A DNA stretch of 64,000 nt from Flabesymbios commensalis (taxonomy: Eukaryota > Annelida > Polychaeta > Terebellida > Flabelligeridae): NCBI GenBank assembly GCA_964017125.1, contig OZ024909.1:78250717-78314716 (forward strand). Direction: 5' to 3'. The position numbers and the translations under genes are program-made. The notes beneath the pieces are model-generated. The model saw nothing but the letters and a program-made list of their open reading frames with translations, was not told the origin of the DNA and made no database searches. How positions within the stretch are numbered: position 1 is the first letter of the stretch; every line of letters starts with the position of its first letter. Shown piece after piece: positions 44,427 through 57,000 of this stretch.

Positions 44427-47400
44427 GTGAGCACAATGATAATAATAGTTTTATTTCACGAGGATAAACCCAATGAGCGACAGCTTTAATATCCACATTA
44501 ATATTTCATATAGGGGAGACTGGGGTGCTTTCCCAGCAAACACGATATATCGACCCAACGTTTACGACGTCGGCCCAACAATGGTCCAATATTGGGTCAA
44601 TGTGTAGTGTTTTTGCGTCAAGGGGTCCATAAGGACCTATTGTGAGGAATCCCCTGCAAGGGTGCTTTTCGTGACCTCATTGTCGGATAGCCGCTCGTTT
44701 TCACACAAACATTAAGACATTTTGACACCACTGTCAGATGTGTGCGCATGAATTCATTTTTGACACATCAGAGTAATTTTTTGATGACTTATAGACTAGG
44801 CCCATTTTCACAAAACTGGACACTGGGTGGCATTTTGGGGTAAAAGTTGGTAATATAGCCATTTTTATAGATTTGAACCTGCTGAACACGAATCTGCTTG
44901 TTACCACGCTGGGATTTTTGTAGAAATGCCTCAAAATTGCAATTCAAAATGGCCGCCATAATAAAACATAAAATGTGTTATATCTCCAATTCTAATTGAC
45001 ATTGGTTGTTGATTTTTGTGTCTACACCCACATTTTCATAGCCACTGAATTCGATTATGCCACATAGAAGATAATCAGACCACATTTTAATGAACTGACA
45101 TTATTTTATTATTTTTTGTGCAATATTTGCGCCTAATCCACGAAGGTGAAGGACGGCTTTCGCGTACATGCATAATTAATACAATTGATGTAGCAGGGAC
45201 GCAGTTATCTCGAGTTATCCCAGCAAACAGCCGTGTGAGCAAATGTTGGTTTAACGTTTGTCCACTGTCTGCAACGCTGGCCCAACATAAAATCAACATT
45301 GGCTCAGCGCCTCGTGTTTTCTGGGTACACACATAATGTTGCACATGTACGCCTAACACATCAACACTGCAGCCTAAGCCAAATTGCGTACTTGCTGAAG
45401 ACTGTACACATAGGGTAAAGAGGGGTATTATGAGCACCACAACTTTAATTGGCTATTTTGGGCAAATAAATGATGTGAAAAAAATCAAATTTGCTTTGAT
45501 CGAATATTTGTACAATTATGTGGTAATTCAGAATATTAATTAACCTGATTTATATATAATTAAATATTTTTTTGAAAAAAACAGAATTTTGAAAATATGC
45601 TCATATTACCCCTGCGTGTGGCAAATATGAGCATGTGTTGTGGGGAATATGAGCATGCGTAATTAATTACCATTTGACAATAGGGTAATATGAGCACTTT
45701 GCCATAAAAAAGGACATTCGCTAAAATGTTTATTTTATGAGTAGTTCACCAAATAGAAGTGGTACTCGTGTACCTTTATATGACCCAAATGCCATTTAAG
45801 CATAGATAATTTTTTTCATTAAATATAAGTGGTGGAAATGGTTTCCTCACATTTCACTGTATAATACGTTTAGGGTATTATGAGCATCCTAATTTTTTGC
45901 ATAGATATCTTGCAATGGGGGTATTATGAGCACCATGCTCATAATAGATTAAAACAGGATGCTCATATTACCCCAGTACAAGGGGGGGGGGGGGGTGGTG
46001 ACAAGCCTAATGGGGTCCAGAAAATGCTAAATCACTTTATTATCGTCGCTTCTCTTGCTAAAAGCCACTTTGGTTAGAACCCATTCAAATTACTTTCATG
46101 ATATCTTGTGATTTGTGTACGTACGAACAAATTAAATGTAATTGTTTTCTTAGTTAAACAGCCCAAAAACTTCATGTTGTCATAATTGGACTACTTTTTC
46201 AATAAACTTTCTAAAAATTGAACGAGTTTATGTCCGTGTCATGACAATATTACAAATCAAATTTTACTCAATTCCCGATGTTATTGAAAATATTACAGCT
46301 AGTGTTCATATTACCTACTATGCTCATATTACCCCATCTTACCCTACATATATATACCAGCATCTCTCCATAGTTTCCGAGTCTCTTTTAGTGATAAACT
46401 ACATTCATTTATTGAAGACATATTCTTGGTGGTTCCAGAATACCAGAGCTGAACTACAAACACTGTTAGTCATTGGTCATTGCCAAATATGAGCCTGATG
46501 ACATATTTGTGTCTCTCATCCATGTGGCTGTAAAGCTCCTTCGATGATCTGGAGCTATAGATTGCATACCAGACAGCTTGTACATGTTTCTGCGACTACT
46601 ATATGGTGGGCAATCGCTACTTGAAGGTAATTTAGAAACTTCAGATAATGGTAAGTGGTGATGACACCTCATCCAATGAAAATGTGGAGTTTCAGAATGA
46701 TAGAATACTGAGTGTAGCTCAAGACCTCGTATATGGTTGCAGTGCTGGTAAAAAATGAACAACAAAACACATTGGACTCAGTAGCACACTTCATCAGATG
46801 ACAAGATCGCGACAGTTAGTGAGCCTATCCCATAAAGCAGGTCACACAATCTGTTACAATGATGTATTACGAGTCGATACATCACTTGCTGAAGAAAGTC
46901 TTGGATCTATGAATTACGAAAATGATGCCGTCATTCCACCAAATCTGGTACATGGTGAGTTTGTACATTTCAGTGCAGACAGCATAGATATAAATGATGC
47001 AACTTTGGACGGTAAAAATATATTCCATGGGACACAAATGGCTGCATGGCAACGGGGACCTGCCCGAGATAACGTGTTACATGTACCTGAGGCAATGGAT
47101 TCAGGCCCCAGCCCATGAGATTGTCACTCTAAATAATGTTGTTGAGGGATGTATGTTTGAGATTGAGCATCTTGGGCACATGTATACAGTAACTGTAGGC
47201 CTACTAACAGTGAATCAAGCCTTGTATTACTAGTTAATGCAGCTGAAATGGCTGGTTCCATAATACAGATTCAAATTAATTCCACGGTTAAGAAAATTAC
47301 ACATATCTCTTTTTAAAGGTGATAGGGGAACATATGAAAGGCTGTGGTTTAATGGATGCCTGGGTAAACACTCACCTAAAAAAACATGTTCAAACATCTG

Positions 47401-50400
47401 GATGACAGAGGATACTGCTAAAAAGGAAAATGTATCACTATCAGGGATGCGGTGGACAGTCTAGCCTACCTTGTGGTTGTCTGAATAGTATGCTCGCATT
47501 TCACTCTACCGTCGGGTGCGATACCATATCATTTATCAGTTGTCACACAAAGAAGACTGCCTGTTTATCTTTCAAGAATCACCACCAGCTGTTCCATGAC
47601 TTATGCGAGGGAGATAGAACAGAACAGAAACTAAATGATACAGAATAATGATTTATTGTTTATTTGTAAACTCTACAATATCAGCACGATTAAATTTGTT
47701 TTACAAACATAAATCTCTTGTGTCAACATATGAGAAGAATACATTACCAGACTACGGTTTGGAAGCAAGTCATTGTACTAAACCCAGAACTGCCAACACC
47801 AGCCACCCTGGGGTGGCAGTCAATCGACGGACAGCTTGTGACTATTCGTAACACTGGATAGTGTGGCAAAGGGATGTATGGAGATGATATCATGCCAGTG
47901 AAAAGCTAGTTGCCGGACAATGCATTGCAAATGTCGCAAGTGTAAACTTATTTGTACAGGGGTATATCGGTACATGGTTGAAGACGCTGTGAGTGGTTCC
48001 AATATCAACAGTGAATAAATTGTGTACCGGTATCTTGTTGGGCATGATAACTCAATAATTACAATAAAAAATCATTGTATTTGCTATCTTGTCTAATACA
48101 ATGTATATGTCGCTTCTACAATAAGATTACAGTATGACTGGATCTTAAATAGTTTTTAGGCCTACAGTGTTATTTTCTTTTCTATGTCGTGTCATGTCCA
48201 AAACTACAAGGAATCTATGTATTAAACCCCCCTTTTTATATATTTTCTGATGCAAATACTACTTTGTCAACATTTAAAATGATATAATTGAATTCCTTGC
48301 CTGTGAAAATGTGGGTGTACACACCAAAATCATTGGCCTATGTCAAATATAAATGAAGAAATCGTTAATTTTATTTTTTTATGGCGGTCATTTTGAGACA
48401 TTTCTGTGCAAAATCCAGCTTGGTAACAAGCAGATTCGAATTCATAAAAATAAGTCTGTTACAACTTTTACCCCAAAATGCCCCTGGCACTTTTAAAAAA
48501 CGTCTTTTCATATATTGGGCCTAGTCTATTATTGCGAATCACCCCACATAATAGTATTCATAGACTGATCTTATCTGACTTTTGCATCATGACCAGACTT
48601 TTGTGGGAAGCGTTTGAGAGTCAGATATGACATGACTTTGAACCATATTTATATCTCTCCACACATTTTATTAGCATGGTGATGTCGGTGACCATTGGGA
48701 AACATGATATGGGGTCTATTGAGACACTGTCTCAATCGACCCCTTTAATATCTATGCTACACTGTCTCAATAGACCCCTTCAATATATTTAACTAAATTT
48801 TTATATATTATCCTAGACATGCCCAAACCCCTTTATTGGTGATGAAAGTAAATTATCTCTAATCATCACAATCATCTGTAGGGACCTACATTATTCATGT
48901 TCCAGTCATTTTACTTCTACAGATTGGACTGTTATTAACGTATTAGGCCCTACACTTATGTCACTTATATGATCGTTCTGGCAAAACAGTTATGTTAGCC
49001 AACTTATTTACTTATTTAGTTATAAAGGTGTAATGTTGAACTACCTAGACATTATTTTTATATAAATATCATCATTTTTTATTGCATTTTTATTAATTTT
49101 TTACACGTGTCTGAATGATCCTCATGTGATGTCCCAATGGGGTTCATGGGGACCCTCTACCAGACGTCATATGGTCATTAGCTGATGACTGCAGCGATAA
49201 TATGTTTGGCTCATATGTAATAGTCGAATGAAATATGCTAGTTCCATCCCTAAGGTCATGAGAGCCTACTAGGCGACCTTCTGTGAATATTTACGTGGAC
49301 AGTAACGTTAGGCCTATTTTACTCTTATATGAAATATCAAATGCAATGAGCGTATCAGATAAAATGATTTACATTAAAAATCGTCGCAGGAAAATTGATG
49401 TGAACCACATAAGATGGATGTTGACAGTGCCAGCCATATGGGGTGAATCAGCCAAAGCCTTCATGAGAAAAGCTGCTTTACAGGTAAGTAGGCATATATT
49501 AGTGCAATACACTCTCACAAAACCTGGAGTTTGAAAGCGGAGCGGTCCAATGAATGATAAATTGGTTGACCTCCCGGTAAAAAATATTCGTATAAAACTT
49601 CGTGTAAAACAATTAATTTTATAATCTTAGGCGGCTGATAATGGGGCATTGATGCACAATTTTGTGTGTGAAATACCTATATATGTGTACAGTTTAGAAC
49701 CATGTTGAGGCCAAATAGTTTCTGAGAGGGGGGTCAGAATCTAATATTGCAAAAATACACAGGCTCTAATATTTATTTATTATTAAATAAAACAATACCA
49801 ATATCGATGTTTAGCGGCCCCAAACGATCCACCCACTTTAACCTAGGTTAGCATTTTATTTGAATGTATTGTTCAACCACATTGTGTTTAATCACGTTCA
49901 AATGGTGGGTCAAATTTACTTACTACCTTCCAGGCTGCTAAGTATAATTATGTATGTGCTCGTCAGAGATTTTAAAATAATGTTTCGGTTGGCTGATCAA
50001 ATCTGTACCGACACTTCACTTTTGTTTGGCCATTTTACACAATCAAACACCTGATGGTATGTGTGTATTAAGTTGTCGGGTGGATTCATAACAATATACA
50101 ATCAATTGCGTGCATTGTGTTAAGATGGACGTCTACTTTTTGTACAAAAATTGTATGCAGTTTTTCAATTGATGGGCCAAAAATCTTGAGATGAAAGAAA
50201 TGAGATGAAATGTTAACAGTAAAAAAAAGGAATGATCTTTATATTTCGACAACTTTTATGGGGATATGGTTAGGCCCTACTTAAACGTATGTCGTTGCTG
50301 TTCTAGTTATTCAATCTACATATGCTATACAATATAAAAGGTAATTAAATTTTGGAGTTACAAAGTTTTTTTCTCTGGTGTCTTCAGACAACAATGACCT

Positions 50401-51023
50401 ATATTTGAGTATCAAATTTCAGCATCATAGGCCTTTAATCAAATATAGACCAAATGTGAATTACAAATAGTTTACATTTTAGAGACCAGGATACTTCCAC
50501 TGATTAACACAGCTAATATAATATCAACAAGAAAGTACATACATTGAAGAAAGGCAAATACGGATGTTGAGTAATTGCACATGTAAATTACAAAGGTTAT
50601 TATTTATTTAACTATTATTTAAACAAGGGAAACATTGATTCAAATCGCACTCTGCTTCATATTTATTTAAAAATATTTTTCTCTATATGTGATCAGACCA
50701 GAGTATGGCTATTTTTTCTAATTATGGCAAATTTATTATTTTTGTAATTGTACTTATAACCTTATGCCATCTGTGTCCAATTTTTACGAAGAAGACCACA
50801 TTACATGTAGAATTGTCAATAAGTTTCAAGCTGATTCTAAATTATATTTTATCTAGAAATATTCAATGAAACCATATATATATGGGAATATGGACAAATA
50901 TTCAAAAGATAATAAAACTACAAACGTTATTTCAATGAAAGATGACATGATTATTTTTTTTATGAAACTACGAAAAATTAGGCACTCTCTTTCCCAACTA
51001 TTCAAATAGATTTTGTTATTGTT

Positions 51024-51073
<50 letters not shown>

Positions 51074-54000
51074 GCTTACTGAACTCCATATTAGCTTACA
51101 AATTAAATTTAATCAGCAAATTTAATCAGAGTAGCACTTTATAAAGGTGGTTTCAGAGTAGAGCTTTATATAACATCATTACCAATTATTTTTAGGTTAA
51201 TGTCTTCAAATGGCACATATGGTTCTCTACTAGTTATGTTTTGAAGCTAAGAACACTTATGTTATTCATAACATTTATTCATAATATTTTCTGAATTATT
51301 GTTGACAGCTTGGGTGTTGACAGCTTTCAACATATCAATAAAAACTCATACTGGTGTTTTTCCAGTGAATGAAAATAAAACGTTATATGAATAAACATTT
51401 TTTTATGAAATTAAAACCAAGACATTGAGCTTGTGATAGTTGGCCCAATTCGTGTGGTTAAACGTTGGGTTCCAGATAACATAATATCTAATTGTTACAG
51501 CAGTAAATGTTCGTCGTTTTCAACTCATTTAATCTACGCCGCCAAAGGACTCACGACTTTATCCCATTGAAGATATTATCGCCAAAAGTCTTTCTTTTTG
51601 TTTATGGCATTGCAATCTTTGTATGTAAATCGTTCAAATGTGGATCGCTATGATGCAGCTTCTCTATATAGGGTATATCAAGATGTTGAAAGTACAAAAT
51701 ACAACGCAAGATGCTGCTACACATTCTAATTTTAATCCTGGACCAAGGTATAATAGTTCTATTATGTAATAATTTCTAAAGGAACATATACATGGTCTAT
51801 CCATTCGTTATGAATACTTTAAAGCAGCTCCTTGGAATGACATCAATTTTCGTTTTTTTTGTAATGAAGTAGGCCTAGTGTTTCCCACAGAGCATGATTT
51901 TATTTTTTACGGGATTTTTAGATTTAAAAAAATATTTTTTATTTACACTTTAATGAATCCGACTGTAACCAAACACACTTTTTGTATATCTAAACACCTG
52001 CTAAAGGACGTTTGAATGTTCCTACAGCATTGGGCAACATGTTGATGCCGTCGGCCCAGCGTTGAGCAGACATTTAGTGCTGCGGGGGAACCCCCCTGAT
52101 CAGCCCGTTCCCACAGCACTTAAGGGCGGCAGCTATTGATGTAACTACAGTACCGATTTCACAAAATGGGACAGATTTTTCATCATTGGCTGGCCTGCGT
52201 TAACGCTGGCCAGCCCGTCATTAGCCCGGGCGCAAGCCCGGCGAGACAGGCGCAGAATTGGTTGCGCCCAGCGCATGAAATGGGCTCGAGCCCCCACACG
52301 GTTCGGGCCAGGAAAATATACCCGCCCAAATCCTACTTGGGCTTGCACCCAGTATACTGTGTGGCGGCTAACATGGATGCTGTGAACCATGTGTCATCTC
52401 GCCGGGCTGGCCAGGCTCGCTCTGGGCAAGACAGGGCGCGCTCAGCTTGACCACATTCAGCATCATCTAAACAGCTCTGAGTTGATCTAAACGTGCAATA
52501 ATTGAGTGTCCGTACGCGTATACATCTAGACCTGTTGCAGTCCTCATTTATTTCTGCTTAGCCATTTAGCATTTAGCCTTTAGCATTTAGACATTATCTT
52601 TAGTATCGGAAAAGCAGTTTAGTGTATAAATTCAGAAAATGGGTGGTTTTATGAAGCTACGGTCACTGGAATAGACCTAACTGAAGATGAAAAAGCAGGC
52701 ACCTGGAAAGTCAGGCTCGCCCGGCGCACCGGTCGAGCTTGAAACTGGACCAGACGAGAAGCGCGCCTGACTAACACATACAGGCGTTGACTCAATTCGC
52801 CGAGGCTCTAGATTGGCTTGAGCCCCGGCGATATGAGCGCGGCTCCAGTTATATGAACTTATACCAAAACGCACATTGCGGCCCAGCTAAAGGATTTTAT
52901 AACTTTGGGCGCATACATGCGAGCCCCAAATGGGGTGGGGAGAGAACATGGGGCTAGCCCAGGACTAGCCTGCGTTAGCCGGGGCTAGCCCCACTGAAAA
53001 AGTTTGTCCCATTTTGCTAAATCAGTACTGTATGTGGTCACTTGGAACATGCCGTCAGTATTTGCCGTCCATATTGTGGTATGATGTTAACAAACTTGTT
53101 TACATGACAGTATATGTCTTGCAAATAGAGATTGTTTCGTCTTTTTCAGTGTCTTAACATTGTTTTTTTTTACATTTTTATTTTTCATTTAAGATCAATA
53201 GCTTATATAGCTTCATATAAATTAAACTTTCAAAATTGACAAAATTGAAAATTCTCATCCCAAGGGGCAGCTTTAATAAATAAGTGTTAATAACAAAGTA
53301 AAACTTTTTCAATATTGAGATACGTTTTCTGGCAGCTGAAGTATATTGGCCTGCCATGACTGAAATGTATATGCTGCGAAAGAATAGTACAATTGTGTAC
53401 AATTTATGTTTTATTACATTTTTTGCAGGCCGGCCTGATCAAAACAGGAGAATCCGACAACCTTTTCATAGTTTTGGAACCAGAAGCCGCTTCTCTCTAC
53501 TGCAGAGGACTTGACATAACATGTTTTGAAAAAGGAAGTCAATGTGAAGCACTAGAAATGAAACCAGGAACTGTTTATATGTTACTGGACGCCGGAGGTA
53601 ATTGTAACTCAAATGAATGAGTGCGTGAGTGAGTGAGTGAGTGAGTGAGTGAGTGAGTGAGTGAGTGAGTGAGTGAGTGAGTGAGTGAGTGAGTGAGTGA
53701 GTGAGTGAGTGAGTGAGTGAGATAGTGAGTGAGTGAGTGAGTGAGTGAGTGAGTGAGTGAGTGAGTGAGTGAGTGAGTGAGTGAGTGGGTGGGTGGGTGA
53801 GTGAGTGAGTGAGTGAGTGAGTGAGTGAGTGAGTGAGTGAGTGAGTGAGTGAGTGAGTGAGTGAGTGAGTGAGTGAGTGAGTGAGTGAGTGAGTGAGTGA
53901 GTGAGTGAGTGAGTGAGTGAGTGAGTGAGTGAGTGAGTGAGTGAGTGAGTGAGTGAGTGAGTGAGTGAGTGAGTGAGTGAGTGAGTGAGTGAGTGAGTGA

Positions 54001-57000
54001 GTGAGTGAGTGAGTGAGTGAGTGAGTAATTCAGTCAGTCAGTCAGTCAGTCAGTCAGTCAGTCAGTCAGTCACAGTGAGTGAGTCAGTCAATGAGTCAGT
54101 GAGTGTGTGGTTAAGTTAGGATTTTTGACATTAATGGCCAAGTTTAAAGAATGATTCAACTGCAAGACGCGCATGCCTGGGACGGTCAAGTGTAGGCCAA
54201 CAGTAGCCTATTGGGTACAGATTGACGGCATTAATATAGCCACTGAACTGATTACAAGATACTACTTAAACGGGACATTGATCCAATGCTGTTTTAAATC
54301 TAGGCCAACGTCTGCGACGCTGGCCCAACATTGAACCAACATTGAATAAATGTACAATGTTTGAGAGAAAGTCCTCCTGCCCAGCAAACACAAGACATTT
54401 GTATAACATTTATACAACGTCGGCCTACGTTTTCGACGTTTGTCCAACATTGCATAAAGTCATACAAATATTTTGTGTTTACTGGGCATGTCAATACAAG
54501 CTTGGGTCAAGCAGTTTCAACATCCCCGCAGTAAGACAGTCAGTTTGTTTGCATGCAAGCGACCAAGTAGGGGTAAGGACCAAGAGCTTTAAATTATAAA
54601 CTCATAGATGACGCTCAAGTATAAATGAACTTGCTGTGATTTGAGAACTTGCTCTTATTGAGGCTTTGGGTATGAAACGCATATTTAGTATTATTATGGA
54701 ATAGGGACTTGACCTACCCACGGGCACTATTGCCTTCTGGGGGACCCTTGTCCCGCGAATTTTAACAGTTGACTACACCTTTAATATGGGATAAATAAAA
54801 ATACAATTGTAGTCTTGGACATACGCTCTGGAAGTTGTCATTTTGTTTGATTCAAAATGTTATTTTAAACCTTGGCACCGAACGGATATATTTCTATACA
54901 TCTAGTACTTTGAATAAATAGCTTTTGTTCGATATCGTATTTTTTTATTTTCATTCATTGTTACATACACAGGGGAGACTTTTTTCCCTGCTATCCTCAC
55001 TTGGCAGACATTTGTGCATTAATTATAATGATCGTTGTGATTTTAATTATCTATTATAACCGTCTTGACTTGCCTATTTTCCTCCCGCAAGAAGCTCTTT
55101 TAAGACAAAGTTAGAAATGTTGCGAGACCAACCTTAGATCTTACACTCTTTTGAAACTGACTTAATCTCCATAAATGTGCAAATATTAACTGGCTAATAT
55201 CCCCTTTGCCCTTCCTCTACGTCTCAATAAACAAAGTTCATTGTACAGTGTATATTGTGTGTTTCTGACTGCTTTATCAAAATGTACAATAAGCTCCTTT
55301 GCCAAAATGTAAATAAAAATATATATTCAATTAGCTACAAGAAGCTAATAATGCGATCTAACTATATGCAGTTCTAAAAAAAAAAATAATATATGTATGG
55401 TAAACATTTACATAATATTCTAATATGAAATTATATTTCCAGAAGCCACAAAGCGAATAAGATATACCAATACATACTGTAACCAATAAACTATATTATC
55501 CCTGTAGTAAAGTACACTAGTGTCACAATATTTGGTTTAAAAATTATAAATATATTAGTAAAATGTTATTATAAACTATTTTTTATTTTTGTGGATCCTT
55601 TTTGAAAATGTTGTGTTTGTTGGGATTAATTCATAATTGCCCTACTGTTATTGATTACTGGCTGAGAAAACTTAAGGGTTTATTCTGAGAAATTTGCTTC
55701 AACAATGCAGTGATGAGGCAATATATGAATCAAATATCAGATGATACGCCAATATGTAACCAAATCTATGCTGTGTTATCGGTAGGCATGATGAAATAAA
55801 TTGTGAAAATTAATGAATAACGTTAAACATGTTTCTTATTTATTTGACTGTATGACTTCGGGCCCTACGTTCAAATTGTTCCAGCACATATTTACTAGTG
55901 AATCAACACTTTTTATGAAATATTAATGATTTTCAAATCTCTGTCAATTTTTCCAGGTGGAACAGTTGACATAACAGTTCATAAGATCCTGAAGAATGGT
56001 AAAGTGGCGGAAGTTGTCGCAGCTTCAGGAGGAGCTGCTGGGGGGACGAATGTGAATGCCGCCCTTACGGAATTCCTCAGAAAATTGTGGAATGATAATT
56101 TTATTCGATCTTTGCAATCTGAAAGTTCACGGCATTGGTTGTCCATAGAACACAGTTTCGGAAAAGCAAAACGAAGCGCATGCCCGTCTTCAACTACTAA
56201 TGTCAACTTATTCAGTGTGACAATGCCGATATATAGGAAATATAAAGAAGCAACAGGTGTTGATGCTGAGAAATCTTTTGTAAACAACAGACTTGGCTTA
56301 ATATTTAACGAAGATGACTCTATTGTGGCCATAACACCAGGGGCGATGAGTGATATATTTAAACCTACAGTCGACGAGATACTGAAATGTGCTGGTAATG
56401 TGTTGAGACAAAGAATAGGAATCAAGTATATATTTATGGTTGGTGGATTCAGTACATCAAAATATTTAACAGAGGCTGTAAGAAAAGCGTTTGGAGACAA
56501 AGTAAAGGTTTTGATTCCTGAAGATCCGGCTCTCGCAGTTCTTAAAGGAGCCGTGCAGTTTGGATGGAAACCAGACTTCGTCAGAACAAGAATCGCACGT
56601 AAAACATATGGTATTGCAGTTGATCAACATTTTAACGACTTCAAACACAGAATTGAAACTAAACATGAAATGTACAGCAATGAATACTATAGTAAAGACG
56701 TTTTTTCTACATTCATTCGGAAAAATAGCACAGTGGAACTTGACAGTTCTGAATTTAAAACTTACACTTCTAAACATAAAGAACAGGAGATTACTTTTCG
56801 TATTTTTTCGTCTGAGTCAGAAAATCCCGCTTACGTCAATGATGAAGACGCTTGTGAAATTGGACGTCTATGTATTCCAGCACCAGTCACTTCTGCAAGT
56901 GGGACGCGTGAGTTTGGTGTGACATTCTATTTTGGCAGAACCGAAATTACAGTGACAGTTAAGGAGCTAGGTATTCCTGGCGCTGTTGAAAAAACTACGA

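Larger units (their letters stand above)
44794..48526. mobile_element. Composite with long inverted arms in gene B intron 2
   Basis: The left arm (44794-45042) and right arm (48301-48526) are inverted copies, starting GACTAGGCCCA and ending TGGGCCTAGTC, each bordered by TA. Shared inner blocks include TTTTGGGGTAAAAGTTG, GAATCTGCTTGTTACCA, AAATGGC(C/G)GCCAT-like text and CACCCACATTTTCA. The interior (about 3.26 kb) contains a CCCAGCAAACA repeat, a 932-bp MITE and the remains of a multicopy protein gene. It is either one transposon with later insertions or two solitary inverted copies of one repeat. It largely explains why intron 2 is 4963 bp here against 297 bp in gene A. Confidence 0.55.

Noticed and set aside
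55979-56500. 173-codon minus frame
   Set aside because: Antisense shadow of gene B exon 5; the plus strand carries the HSPA12 motifs.
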